From NCBI GenBank assembly GCA_946894095.1, contig OX335658.1, positions 16,421,001-16,485,000 of the forward strand: DNA of 64,000 nucleotides, read 5' to 3'. The position numbers were made by a program, and so were the translations under genes. The DNA comes from Incurvaria masculella. Lineage: Eukaryota; Arthropoda; Insecta; Lepidoptera; Incurvariidae. This document shows positions 35,182 through 47,885 of this stretch, in pieces. Numbering within the stretch: the stretch's first letter is position 1; each line of letters opens with the position of its first letter. Below the pieces are notes generated by a model. That model was not told the origin of the DNA. It did not search any database and saw nothing but the letters and a program-made list of their open reading frames with translations.

Positions 35182-35731
35182 TTAAGGTGGCCCAACCCGC
35201 TCATCTCCCCATACAAAAGGGGAAAGAAGATCACGCCCATATTTCTTGTCAGAGATCCAAAATTTTGCTCAAAATAGCTTTATTTGATCGAACTAGATGT
35301 CTGATGACCATTGGCATTGTAAAATTGTGTTTGGTTTCTAAGTTATAAGGTCCGAAAGTTCGATTTTTTCGCGCGTTTTATACAATAACTTTGGAGGTGG
35401 ATTACGCAATGATAAAGTAAGAAGATCGTAAAAAGATTAGTCATCAGACATAGCTTATTTAATCAATATTTATGATCTATTTGGTTTTTGTTAGATTTTT
35501 GACTACAGCGGTCGTGGTTTACTTTTAGGTATAAGTCGTTTTGTAATTAAAATTTTCGTAAATCTTACCAAATCATACACTATGCACATTGTCTGCTTTG
35601 TGGATATGTTGGATCTTCCTTATAACGGAGCCTGTCTTTTTCTTTGAAACAGTGAAGGTCCCAGAGCGCAGCAGCACAGTTTTGTACCGTGCCCGCGAAT
35701 GAGTTGGGGCCGCCGGGTTGGGCCGCCTTAA
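35182..35731 (-). mobile_element. TTAA MITE, complete, first of a head-to-head pair
   Basis: TTAAGGTGGCCCAACCCGC to GGGTTGGGCCGCCTTAA, 550 bp, in the opposite orientation to the 14,881 copy. Confidence 0.88.
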
Positions 35732-36173
35732 GGTGGCCCAACCCAACATGTCCACAAAGCAGACAATGTGCATAGTGTATGATTTGGTAAGATTTACGAA
35801 AATTTTAATTACAAAACGACTTATAGCTAAAAGTAAACCACGACTGCTGTAGTACAAAATCTAACAAAAACCAAATTGATTATAGATATTGATGAAACAA
35901 GCTATGTCTGATTAATAATGTTTTTCAGACTTTCTTCATTTATCGTTGAGTAATCCACCTCCAAATTTATTGTATAAAACGCGCGAAAAATTCGAACTTT
36001 CGGACCTTATAACTTAGAAATCAAACACAATTGTACAATGCCAACGGTCATCAGACATCTAGTTCGATCAAAAAATGGTATTTTGAGCAAAATTTTAGAT
36101 CTCTGACAAGTAATATGGGCGTGATCTTCTTTCCCCGTTTGCATGGGGAGTTGAGCGGGTTGGGCCACCTTAA
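35728..36173 (+). mobile_element. TTAA MITE, internally deleted, second of a head-to-head pair
   Basis: Shares TTAA (35,728-35,731) with the first copy. TTAAGGTGGCCCAACCC runs straight into AACATGTCCACAAAGC, skipping about 100 bp, and ends GGGTTGGGCCACCTTAA. Confidence 0.85.
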
Positions 36174-36374
36174 CGGAGTTTCCCAGTGCTTAGACCCGCA
36201 GAGAAATTTGGAGCATATTTCAATTTCAAATCGACGATCCCGAAATGTCCCTGAACTTAGAGACCCTCCAACTCCGAAGTCTCTCTATCTGTATTCTATC
36301 GTTTTAACCGTGGAGAATGCTCGTCGGAGCTACTTAAGGCTGTACCTCTGTCCCCTTTCTACATTCGCTAAACG

Positions 36375-36539
36375 TGGAACAGGGAGAAAATGCACATATT
36401 CACAGTCGAGATTCCAAAAATAAGAACCCACCGATCTTCTAGATCCTTCATCTGTAGGGTCGGAAAACTATGGAATAGTTCATTCCTTACAAGGTATATC
36501 CCCCAAAATACAATCTGGGGTCCTTCGAACGTGGTGTGA
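36375..36539 (+). pseudogene. LINE reverse-transcriptase C-terminal fragment
   Basis: A 54-codon open segment gives CRVGKLWNSSFLTRYIPQN followed by IWGPSNVV and a stop. It has the KLWN tail motif of Jockey/CR1-type ORF2. Upstream, 36,290-36,375 matches 50,310-50,395 (reversed), so the two come from one family. Confidence 0.65.
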
Positions 36540-36834
36540 AGAAGCACCTGCGGCTGGCATGGTCTTCGCAGCCCCCCCTGTAAGTTCGAAATCCCATGGG
36601 CGTCGTCGGGCACCTTAAGAGGTCCTTGCGTACGCTATATGCCGCACTTAACATATTTTTTTTAAATGCACAGAGATAGCTTTTATCAGCATATAACATA
36701 GCATACATATTAATTTTAATTATGAATGAATAGTACTTTTTAGCCATATTTGGCTTAAGATAATGGCCAATATTATTGAACAATGGTACTACCAATCGAT
36801 CCTATTTCAAACGTGATAAGGTAAACGTTGTATA
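36540..36834. other. LINE 3' flank and AT-rich sequence
   Basis: GAAGAAGCACCTGCGGC and CCATGGGCGTCGTCGGGCAC recur at 54,390-54,460, so the LINE family continues to about 36,650. Confidence 0.5.
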
Positions 36835-37122
36835 GCTTGTGGTCTAGAGGTTAGAAGGGGTAAAGGAGTGAAAGGTTATGGGTTCATAATCGCCCCGATC
36901 ATGCACCACTTTCTATTTCTGAGTTGGATAAGTTCATTTCGTGACAAACGCGAGCTGTTACATGGTTCGGAATCCATGTAAAACTGTAGGTCTACTTCCT
37001 CTACTCGATGGTAGGGTTAAGCCCGCCCTTGATACCACCACCAGATTGAAAATATGGTTTAAGCGGCAATTAAATATTAACCCTCTTTTCCATCCGGTTC
37101 ATTGTATCCGTGCTCATAAAGA
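36835..37122 (+). repeat. tRNA-headed SINE, decayed
   Basis: ATGCACCACTTTCTATTTCT, GGAATCCATGTAAAACTGTA, AAGCGGCAATTAAA. The box B region is eroded and the tail is missing. Confidence 0.8.
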
Positions 37123-38419
37123 AGTTAATTATTAAAAAAAATCCATCAGGTAGAAACTTGTGATCCATTTTCCAAACTTCTTCTTGAGTCTTGTCAATTA
37201 TTCTGTAAGTGAAATTGTTCCCCCTTTAAACAAAAAAAATTCAAGAACGTCCAGGACAATAAAAACCCCTCCGGCCACAGTATCCGTCACCGCAAGCACC
37301 TAATTAAAAGGGTACCGCGGCAGCGTGGCTCTTAAAATGTGTCGGGGCCCGCTGCGGGCGGGCGCCCCGCATTGTTGCCGCGCGGGGGATGCGGGGGTGC
37401 GCGCGCGGGGGGGGGGACACTATCCTGGGTGGGGGTGGGAGGAGCGGCATTTCTGTGTGATGTTGCGCCTCGGAATGTGCCTTACACTCGGGATGTACAG
37501 GATAGCGTGGCGTGAATGGATATTGTCACCTGAACATTTTAAATCGCAGTCTGTTTGCATCTAGAGTTTTGTGTTATGTATATTATAATCGAGCAAAATC
37601 CTGCCAGCGTATGACTGCCCAGGTTGGAAATATGTTTATCTCGGAACCTTCCACACATCGGTATAGACAGTCCGAGTTCTCACCTAAATTGGTGTTTACG
37701 GAACTTCGAAATTACGTAAAAACGTCCAACCCACACAAACTTCTACTACTTATTCAGTGGTTTTACTTCTCCAAGGGCTGATTTGTCAATGGTCTGATAA
37801 ACAGCCAGATAACTATTCGACTGATTAATTTACGCTTCTGCTTATCTATTCGATATAGTAAGTCCATATGTTTATTAGTAAAATTATAGTCCGATCATTG
37901 TGATAGAAGATAAAATTCTCCGGCAATTACTTTCCGTATTTTGATAAACGTGAATTTGTCCGATAAGTACTATCCGAGGCTTGAAAAATCGGCCCTAAGC
38001 TGTCAAAATCAAACTTGGACTTCTGATTTGTATGAAAACGCGAAAACTCTAGTCGATCAGTTAAGCGTAAATACCAATTTAAGTGACAATCGGACTAGGG
38101 GATGAGGTGCATATGTTTCCAGTACCAATATTATAATAAAAGTAATTTAATAATTTCCAGTAACAACGGCAAACCTGCAAAATTATGTTGCAAGAATAAA
38201 TTGTTCCATTGCATTTTTAGAGATAAATTTATCAGTATTTAAAAAATATATATATTTGCTGAACTCAACCAAAAATACTCATATTTTTTGGATAATTATG
38301 ATACTTATTTACATATTGTGAAGGGACTACTTTAAAGTTAGTGTCTGTATTATAATTTAGAATTAATTAGTTACGTCCTTATTTTTTGCGTGTATCTGAC
38401 GTTTACATAGATTTTTTTT
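37123..38419. other. Non-coding stretch with GC-rich island
   Basis: 37,310-37,450 is the most GC-rich part (GCGGGCGGGCGCCCCGC, then a G9 run). No gene. Confidence 0.4.
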
Positions 38420-38734
38420 GAAGTGAAAACTTCTTTAGCGGCGCTGAGCACTTTTTGTTGGATGGGTAAAAACTTCCAAACTCGCGTCAGGGTCACGTGA
38501 TGCTGATCGAAAAAGCGTAAGATTGAAGTGAAAACTTCTTTAGCGGCGCTGAGCACTTTTTGTTGTATGGGTAAAAACTTCCAAACTCGCGTCAGGGTCA
38601 TGTGATGCTGATCGATAAAGCGTATGATTGAAGTGAAAACTTCTTTAGCGGCGCTGAGCACTTTTTGTTGGATGGGTAAAAACTTCCAAACTCGCGTCAG
38701 GGTCACGTGATGCTGATCGAAAAAGCGTAAGATC
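38420..38734. repeat. 105-bp tandem repeat, three copies
   Basis: GAAGTGAAAACTTCTTTAGC starts at 38,420, 38,525 and 38,630. Copies differ at only a few bases. 105 is divisible by 3, which explains the 111-residue minus-strand frame. Confidence 0.92.
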
Positions 38735-40393
38735 GCGGGGATGGTAGAGGAACTAGTAGATTCGAATCAAAACTGTTTGTTTCTTACTTCAGCTATCATA
38801 AACCGATTGTATCAGTTTTAGAAATTTGCGATGATGATTCTGGTAATAACGATGGTGAAAAAGTCGTCGAAATTATGGATGAAAGTTGATTTTTCTAAGA
38901 GATAAAAATTAATGTAATATATAAATAAATAACGATATAATATTATGAATAATGTAAATTGTCATATTTGTGTACGATAGCGCAATAAATAAATATTGTA
39001 TTCTACCTCATATATGATAGTATTTTTGTACTTATAATTAAACACAACGTTAATACTAAAGTTTTCACTTCTGCCGGCACTTCCGGAGTGCTACCGGTGT
39101 TTTTTTTCTCTAATTTCACCAAAAATACAACTTCCAATTTGTAATTTTATGATATCTCAAACCTTACTTTTAGTAATTCAGTCTTGTTTATTCAGACTTA
39201 CGGACTTTTTGTTTGCCAGATTTAATAAATCTAGCGTGGCACACTATTTAAGATTACGAAGTACTCAAGTACTTGGCTGTTCTCTCCATAGCTCTGGAAA
39301 TTGAATTTTTAGAGCATAGAAGTTTCATTCAAATGCACCGATAGAACCTATAAGCGTTTTTTCAACCAAATGCCGCGCTTATAACAGTAAAATCAATGTT
39401 CAAAAAACTTTACAAGGAAAGCTTTTATAATGACTTAAAAGTCAAAACTGTCACCGTCAGATTATGCTGGAATTTCACATCTAGTCGAATGGCGCAAATC
39501 ACCCGCCGAAACGCAAGTGACCCCCTCTTGCCGATACCTTAAATAAAACCAGCACTGGAACCAAGAGCAATTAATTTCAACATTATACTAGTAAACTTGA
39601 CTGGCTGCATACTTCCGTACCAGAGTTAACTGTAGTGAAATCCATCCCTGTACAGCCGGTACCAGAGGCATGCGGAATATGCGCTGGGACCGGTTTACTC
39701 AGGAGCGTCTAGGTGCGTGCTTCTGGCTTAAATTAATTTGGAACAGGTGCATATGTAGAGACCTCCGTGAGCTTATGCTCGAAGCATCATTCACGAAATT
39801 ATTTTCAAAAGATTTGTTAGCTTGCTTCGAGTTTCGAAGCAATGTCTGCAAATGTTTTAAGAATTTTTAAATACTTAAATGTATTTTTATTTAAAAATCA
39901 ATATATTAAATATAAATCTTTTTAATCTTAAGTTTGGATGGTTCTGGTCATTATAATTGATTAAAGTTAACAACAAATATTTTCTTTCCAACCATGAATT
40001 AACTCAGATGTGGCTAAAATTCATGATTTCCTCTTTAATGATCTCTTCCGTTTGTTTCAAGTAGGATTACATTTCTTGTTGCACGCTGTTTTGTCCTTTA
40101 ATAACATGCCTAATACACTAAATAAGGGACATGCACTTTCAAGTTTTCCGGTCTACTTCTTACAATCAAAATTAAGTCATTATTAATCTAAGCAATAGGT
40201 TTTCATCGATTAAAATGTATTTATTTGTCACGTGTCAGCAATTTTACTGCTGCTAATAATTATGAAATGTATTCGTAGTAATGTCGAATTAAAATTATAG
40301 TTAAAAAAACCAGACAAGGCTACTCTGAATCGCAAACCGAGGCGAGAGTTCCGTACAAATTCAAAAGCAAATGTAAATTTGTAATTACACTAT
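38735..40393. other. AT-rich non-coding stretch
   Basis: No repeat or gene recognised. Confidence 0.4.
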
Positions 40394-40943
40394 TTAAGGT
40401 GGCCCAACCTGGCGGACCTAACTCATTCGCCGTCACGGTACAAAACCGTGCTGTTGCGCTCTGGGACCTTCTCTGTTTCAAAGAATAAGACAGGTTCCGT
40501 GATGAGGAAGATGCAACATGTCCACAAAAAAGACAATGTGCATAGTGTATGATTTGGTAAGATTTACGAAAATTTTAATTTCAAAACGACTTATAGCTAA
40601 AAGTAAACCACGACCGCTGTAGTCAAAAATCTTACAAAAACCAAATAGATTATAAATCTTGATTAAATAAGCTATGTCTGATGACTAATCTTTTTACGAT
40701 GTTCTTACTTTATCATTGCGTAATCCACCTCCAAAGTTATTGTATAAAACGCGCAAAAAATTCAAACTTTCGGACCTTATAATTTAGAAACCAAACACAA
40801 CTTTACAATGCCAATGGTCATCAGACATCTAGTTCCATCAAATAAAGCTATTTTGAGCAACATTTGGGATCTCTGACAAGAAATATGGGCGTGATCTTCT
40901 TTCCCCTTTTGTATGGGGAGATGAGCGGGATGGGCCACCTTAA
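40394..40943 (+). mobile_element. TTAA MITE, complete
   Basis: TTAAGGTGGCCCAACCTGGC to GATGGGCCACCTTAA, 550 bp, the same length as the 35,182 copy. Confidence 0.88.
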
Positions 40944-40997
40944 ATGTGATATCACTATGAATTATCAATCTTCGAATGGTTTTTTGTATTTATACCC

Positions 40998-41388
40998 TAA
41001 AGGTGCGGATACACGGCGACACTTGCGTTGACATTTATTACGACGCAAGTGTCAGCGGGCGACGCGACACTATATTATGTATCGCAGGCCTTTTCCTGGA
41101 ATTCCGTTATCAGGAATCAGGAATCCTGAGTCTAGAAAAAAGCTGTTATGATTGTTTTCAAAGCGAACTTTGATTAAATTAAAATACTACAATCCGGAAT
41201 CTTTTCGTCAAGAAAATCGTTTTATAAACCGCTATAAAACCTGTTTTATAGACACAGGATTTCCGATTCCTGATTACGGATTCCAGGAATAAGTCAGCTG
41301 TTGTGTGTTCGTACACAAATATAGCTACACCAATCACCGATGCATACATGCCGGCACTCGAAGCGTGTCGCCGTGTATGTGCACTTTA
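40998..41388. mobile_element. MITE with nested inverted repeats
   Basis: Outer ends TAAAGGTGCGGATACACGGC and its complement (41,364-41,388) pair over about 24 bp. A second inner pair, 41,095-41,134 and 41,249-41,287, carries GGAATC/GATTCC repeats. No frame. Confidence 0.75.
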
Positions 41389-41596
41389 AGATCTCCCTTG
41401 ATGCCAAATTTTATTATTCTGTCGGCATCAATCCCTGTATTTTTTGATCGCGTTAACTTTAAAATTGTCTTTTTTACAGCTCCAAGGGATCATAGACTTC
41501 AGAATTTTATATTTATTATAACTTAATACTTCCGCGCGTTGCTGAGAGACGAGGATCTTAGCAAAGAGACAGAGGAGGAGAGAGAAGGGTTCCTTT

Positions 41597-41892
41597 TCAG
41601 GGTTCCGTACCCAAGGGGGGCTACGGGAATCCTATTAATAAGCCTCCGCTGTACGTCCGTCCATCCGTCTATCCGTGCGTCCGTCCGTCTGTCACAGGGC
41701 TGTATCTCATGAACCGCAATAGTTAGACAGTTGCAATTTTTCACAGAGTATGTATTTATTCCGCCGCTATAACAACAAACAGGTAAAATTTTAAAATAAT
41801 AAAAATTAAAGGTTACATACAAAAAAGTTAATTCTTGTACAATAGTACGGAGCCCTTCGTGTGCGAGTCCGACTCGTACTTGGCCGTTTTTT
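41597..41892 (-). repeat. R1 interspersed repeat, full length
   Basis: AGGGTTCCGTACCCAAGG to GTGTGCGAGTCCGACTCGTA then CTTGGCCG. Confidence 0.87.
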
Positions 41893-43301
41893 TACTTTTG
41901 AGGTATGGAACCCTACTAATATAATATATCTGAATATGGAAACAGATTAGTAGTTATTGTCAATACGATTGCAACAAGCTTCACATAAAGGTGCTCGTAA
42001 CACTCTTGGATTTCCTTGGTCCTCGCCTCCCAAGACGCCGCGCGTGATGGAATGACTTTGATGTGGGTAACTTTCAGTGTAAACAAACAGTATAGTAATT
42101 TGCTTTTGTTTAGAAATGTTTATCGTGAAAGCAGTCTCCGGCCGACTTGGGTCGAGGCACCAGCGATAATATGCCAAGGAAACTATGGGGAGGGCCATTA
42201 AACAACACTTAGCCTATTTCCGGAAAATACAACGCGCGTGCAAGCCTCAGAAAATTCAACAAAAGTCCATTACGCTTCACTGTCCTAACTGAAATGGCAT
42301 TAATTGCTTAAGTTACAATTTAAAGTTTATTCGTTCGTAATGAATGGGGAAATTGCAAAGGCGTAATTATTCATGTCCACTCCGCAATTTTACTTTGTCA
42401 ATCTCCCCGCACGTTTATGATTCAAGGTTCCTAGCCATTAGAATTGTTCTATTGTTAGTTTACAGGTTCACACAGAAATTGTCAATATTGTATATTCTCT
42501 CACTCAATGACAACAGTTCTAGGATTTTTTTACATTCGTACAAGTGTTACAGTGTTACAAAGTGATGTAATGTTTGTAACATTACATCAGATTCAACAAG
42601 CGAAACATTGTCGATTTTTTGCATTGCTAACAATTTTAATATTCATAAATCAACGTATTTGCAGCGCCGTCAGGTGAAGGAACTGTTTGCAGGCGAGAGC
42701 CTTTCCACATTCCTTCAACCTGGGACTTTTCAAACCTTATCATATCTCGTCAATAAGCTCATGTCATATAACATTTACTTGTATAAGTAAGAATAGTAAT
42801 GGTGTCGTTCTGGTTAAATCATGACAAAGAATTAATAAATTACCATTGCAAGAAAATGTATCAGTAGTTATTTGTTAAATGTTAACGTTTTTTTGTAATA
42901 ATACTAAAATAACAAATGCATCCAGATAATTGTCTAAAAGTCCGTTATATATATTTTATCGCAGTATATTTGTTATATACAGTCAGAATAGGTCAAGATT
43001 TCAGAAGTATGCCATGCAATGGTCCTGAACCGGAAAGGAAAGAGAGAGAGAGAGAGGAATAGGGTGAATGGTGTCATGAATTATATTACGAAGAGCCGGG
43101 TTTCATCAGGATTGAATATGCAAATATATCCAGTCGTCACCAACATCTTATTTGGCATTGGATGCTAGGCTAGTCCTAGTTTTCGTAGTAACTACTCTTA
43201 CCTAAGTATTTTTGCAGTTAAATAAATCTATTGTTCATTGTCTACAAGAAGAACCAATTTAGTCATATATTTAAGGGAATATATATTGAAATTTGATATA
43301 A
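41893..43301. other. Non-coding stretch
   Basis: (GA)n at about 43,042-43,056. A small inverted repeat, TGATGTAATGTTTGTAACATTACATCA, at 42,563-42,589 is written here by position only as a hairpin. No gene. Confidence 0.4.
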
Positions 43302-43575
43302 AACCGGTCAAGTGCGAGTCGGATTAGCACACGAAGGGTTCCGTAACATCGTACAACATTTAACACAAAAAGACCAACTTTTTTTCTATGGGACCACCCT
43401 TTATTTTTTAATATTTTTTGATTTTACCTTTTTGTTGTTATAGCGGCAAAATAAATACACACTTTGTGAAAATTTCAGCTGCCTACCTATTACGGTTCAT
43501 GAGATACAGCCCTGTGACAGACGGACGGACGGACGGACGGACGGACGGACGGACAGCGGAGGATTAGTAATACTA
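43302..43575 (+). repeat. R1, 3' end missing
   Basis: AAAACCGGTCAAGTGCGAGT through a long ACGG tract to CAGCGGAGGATTAGTAATAC, then unrelated AT-rich DNA. Confidence 0.86.
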
Positions 43576-44330
43576 ATGAGATATTAATAACTAATAGAAT
43601 ATTAATGAGAATCTATAGAAATAAAGATAAACGATTTTTATTTCTATTTATATTTGTAAGAATCGACCATTAAAAAGTACAAATTATGCAATGTATTCTA
43701 CTAAAAAGAACTAGTGTAATATAGTGTAAAGCTAGACTTAGTGTAGTTTCCCAGGCAGAACGTCAAAATCCGTGTGAACAGGCAAGTGAGTGTTTAAATC
43801 TGACATTTATTTGCATTCGTACCACGTGAACTGGCAAATTTTAGTGCCCTTGGCCGAATGATACGTCGTTTGACAGTAAGCATGCTGCGAAATGAAACTT
43901 AATATCAGATTTGATAACTCACTTCCTGTTCATCCGGCGGGATATTTTACCATGGTAACCACACTGGAATCTAAGGTGAAGAGTTCAGGCCGGGGCACAG
44001 ATCCCTGACGGAATTGTATCTTCGTTGTATTGTTCGAAATGTTCTATTGTTATTGAGTAATCCATATTTATATTATCAAGTTGTAATAATCAATTTTCTA
44101 ATTCAATTAAAATTCCGGTTTCGCTTGTTTTGAAAGCAAAGCCCTCTGCGATTTCTAAGTACGAATTACTTAAGTTGGCGGGTTGTGATCGACTTGTTTA
44201 ACTGGCGACGGAATTATTAGGCCGATATGTCGACTACTTCTAATGTCCATAACACGTATTCCCAGGAATACATATTTGCCGGGCGAAAATATGGTCTGGG
44301 CTTGTTTTACTTTATATTTCATTATATTTT
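43576..44330. other. Unique non-coding stretch
   Basis: Nothing recognised. Confidence 0.4.
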
Positions 44331-44587
44331 AGCGGCTCGTAGCCTAGTGGCGCAGGGACTGGCCTAGCGTACCAGAGGTCTGGGTTCAATTCTGGCATGC
44401 ACTGTCTTTCTCTTTCCGCGTTCGATAAGTGCATTTCGTCACGAATGCGAGCTGCTCCATGGTTCCGAATCCATGTAAAACTGTAGGTCCCCCTACTAGG
44501 TGGTAGGGTTTAAGCCCGCCCGGGTTGGTATCATCGCATTGGATGAAAAGATGGTCGAAGCGGCAATGAAAAATTGTCCGTGTTTTG
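44331..44587 (+). repeat. tRNA-headed SINE, 3' truncated
   Basis: Box A TAGCCTAGTGG and box B GGTTCAATTCT are present; the body stops at AAAATTGTCCGTGTTTTGG. Confidence 0.88.
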
Positions 44588-45509
44588 GACGTGGACAATC
44601 GAGTGGTTATAGTTGGTATTTGGTTGTGAGGGCATTTCCGGGATATTCGCATAATCGGAGATTTGAGAGCGGTTTGGTTGTAGTTGGTATCAGAATGTGA
44701 TTTGATTGAATTGAATGATTGTGCACTCCAGCCTTAGAGAGCCGACCAACGTGATCAGCTATCGCTCCGCGGCGTCGACCCAACGTGGCGGCGCCCCCCG
44801 ACAGCGCGCTCTGCACGTCCACCGCGTCCCATCTCATTAATTTACTTAGTTCCCGGCGTCGACTTACTTCATTATTCAATCTCTGCTGAATAACACTCGC
44901 GCCAACTTTCCGCGGCGGCCGCTGCGGCTGGCCGCTGATTTATTCCACTCATTGTAACACGGCGCCGCTTCCGGCTCGCGTTACTCTGTGTGTGGCTCGG
45001 TCAAGGCTCGATTCGTTCTTCCAGCGAAGTCCATCTGTTAAAACTTTAGCTCTTACACATTTCGTAGGAAATTAAATGAGCGTTGCTTTTTGAAGTTACA
45101 TTTTTTAGGGTTCCGTACCCAAAGGGTGCCAACGGAGCCTTTCAAACATAAAAGTATTTTTAGATGCCGGATTATCAAATAATATCCATTCTATTACGGG
45201 TGCTACGGACCTGAATTTTACGAAACTGAGATAGGCCATGAGTTTCGTTTAGGGGTGTAAATTCTTTCGTTTTCATCAGAAATATAAGAATTTCCCGCCT
45301 GGTGATGGTATTTTACCTGAAAATTTATTGGTTGCCTCGTTGTTATTCCTTAGAGTTTCGTTTACATATGTAAGAATTATTATTATCCTTGAATTGGCAT
45401 TGTAATTTTAAACATATGGAAACATGGTGAAGGACACTGAGTACATAATTATGAATATTTAAAGATTCAAAAAAATTTAGAAGATTACACGAGATTTTCA
45501 AATGCCTAG
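44588..45509. other. Non-coding stretch with GC-rich island and R1 scrap
   Basis: 44,740-44,990 is GC-rich and high-complexity. 45,107-45,145 is an R1 3' end in reverse (GGGTTCCGTACCCAAAGGG). Confidence 0.45.
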
Positions 45510-45770
45510 ATGTCGGCGCCACGAGTTACGGCGGAAGTTGTGCGCTTGCCTGCGGCCCAATCAGGAGTGACCGAGTGGGGAGCAGCCAATCAATGAGCGA
45601 CACACGAAGGATGGGTAATGCGCCGGCGCAGGAGTGAAGAACGTGGCGGCCATTACGTTTTTTTTTGAGCACCGTTGCGCGCGCATTGTGCAGAGCACAT
45701 GTTGTGTTAATAAACGCATAATACGGTCTTGATTGTTTGTTTGACACGGTTATTTCTGGGCAGATACATA
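45510..45770 (+). mobile_element. Possible solo LTR
   Basis: Starts TGTCGGCGCC. It has two CCAAT motifs (45,558 and 45,586 area), AATAAA at about 45,709 and a T-rich segment after it. These features suit an LTR (U3-R-U5), but no target duplication or primer site was confirmed. Confidence 0.3.
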
Positions 45771-46904
45771 TATTAATCTATCTAATTATCTAAAGTGTTG
45801 TTGCATTATACTGATGAAACGAATAATTATTGACTATTGCGCCAATATTTTCTATAACAAACACCACTGATCACCCCTGGGGGAAACCATTGTACTTCGT
45901 AAGTGAATATCACGGGGCTCGAGCTTTACTTCCTGCACATCAAAATGGTGGTCAGACGGTGGAGATGCAGTTGTGGGGTTAGGGGGGCTCCATTACTCGC
46001 GTTGCATCGCGTGCACTCGCGCTGATGGGAAATATTGGTGCACCTACGGCACCGCTTGTCTTATTAAACCATAGAGGATACAGTCATTTACAAAAAAATG
46101 TGGTCAGACTGTGTATTCGCAATTTGTGTGGTGAGGAAAGCTCCATTACTCGTGAAATGAAATGAAATGAAATATTTATTTTGTTACAATTATGGTCATG
46201 ACAGTACATTTTCGTATTACCGCGTCCAAAATTTTACCTAAGAATAAGACACAATTAATTTTTTAAAAATACTAACTATCTGACATTATTTAAACTCAAA
46301 AAAATCTCCGACACTGTTAAAACTTTTTTCTATGAGCCACTTACACATATAAGTTTCCTAAATTTAAATATGGCAATTGTTTCAGTGTCTTTGGTATATG
46401 GTTAAAAATTGGGTATTGCATGGCGAGCCGAAACTGAAAAGTTTCGTGAGCTCCCTAGTCTCCTATCCCAGACCCATATGCTCATGACCTCTGCAGCGCC
46501 ACTACTTAGACGGGCTGAGCCCCGCCTCTTAAAACAATATTGACATATTGAAATGAAACCATATAAACATAAAACTCACTTATTCGGCAAGTAGGATGCT
46601 ACCTCTAAACCATAGATCAAGCTCAGTCTAGGCAGCTTATTACTCTCGTGTAGCCGCGGGCGGTTGTTTCTCCGCCTCCGCCGCAGCCGTCCAGCTGTAC
46701 GTGGGGGTGTGATTACGTTGTAAGCAAACATACAATTACCACTTATTCATTAAAATCATCTTATATACAAAAATCAATTTCCTTGCGTTAGTCTTGCTAA
46801 AACTCTCCACTGATTTGATTATTTTTTATTTTGTTTTGTTCGGTTCAGTACAGGGGTAGTTAAGATTTACATTTGACCCGGTAAGTGGCGCCGGTAGCTG
46901 AGAT
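45771..46904. other. Non-coding stretch
   Basis: (GAAAT)n at 46,154-46,172 begins a sequence (ATTTATTTTGTTACAATTAT) that resembles a reversed LINE tail. No gene. Confidence 0.4.
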
Positions 46905-46937
46905 ATGGACCCGAGCGGAGCCGGGCACCTCAGTTAG
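46905..46937 (+). mobile_element. Helitron-like 3' end fragment
   Basis: ACCCGAGCGGAGCCGGGCAC then CTCAGTTAG. The terminal CTRR is changed to TTAG. Confidence 0.6.
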
Positions 46938-47247
46938 TCTGTTACAAATTTTGCGAAAAATTTTGAGTATTTTTTTTTGATGATATTAGTTTGTCATACG
47001 AGCAAGGTTTTTAGTTAATGGACAAACAGCCTATTTAATATTAGCGTATAAAAGTAATATTTTTGTCTGATTCATTGGATCTATAATCGATGATAAGCGA
47101 TTTCCAATAGGAACGTTTTAGTCTGAGTTCTATGTTAACAGTTTTAATGATATTATTATGTTAGTTATTTATTGCATTCAATATTTATTTAATTCGTTTT
47201 GCATTGCACTGATGCATTAATATTTTTTGTGTGAATACATCATACAA

Positions 47248-47294
47248 AAAACAAATTAAATACGGGGATATTATCCCCGTATTTAATTTGTTTT
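47248..47294. repeat. 47-bp perfect palindrome
   Basis: 23-bp arms around a single central base (47,271). The core is ACGGGGATATTATCCCCGT. Confidence 0.95.
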
Positions 47295-47885
47295 AAATCA
47301 ACAAATAATACATCGACAACTGAGAGTATTCTCCACATTCAATGAAATCACGATCACAATTTAAAATTTTATTTATTAATAGAAAAAAAATATTAATAGA
47401 AAATGACTGTTTACAGTTTGCGATACACTCAAACTTGAAGACTTACCGATGATCTGGGTAGGCTGCGCTAAGCAGGGTGAACGAAGTGAATTTTCCCAGG
47501 AAAAATGTGAATATGACGAACATTCATTTCGCTGCCAAACCCCGCTCAAAATACCTTTATTTTAATAATAAACATGTATTCTATAAACAAAACAGTCCGC
47601 GCTTATTTCCATCTAGAAACGGGTTGGCCATGTGTCGCCCGCCCAAAAAATATGTTAATGAACAAGAAAATGTGTCACCAGCCTCGGACCTGAAATATTT
47701 TGTCCCTAAATTTTCATAACCAAGTGGAGCTTTGGGTGAAAATATCCCTCCTGCGCCACTACTGAGTTTAAGGTTTTTTGAGCCAGTGGCGAGTTTTCGC
47801 AAGGAATAACAATATATTTCGGAAATATTGGATTTGACCCAACTTAGAGTACGGCTTAATAAAGTCCTCAATATCAAGGAATCAG
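47295..47885. other. Unique non-coding stretch
   Basis: Opposed frames of 80 and 102 residues at 47,477-47,889 lack recognisable motifs. Confidence 0.35.

Noticed and set aside
38371..38706. 111-residue minus frame
   Set aside because: Produced by the 105-bp triplicate.
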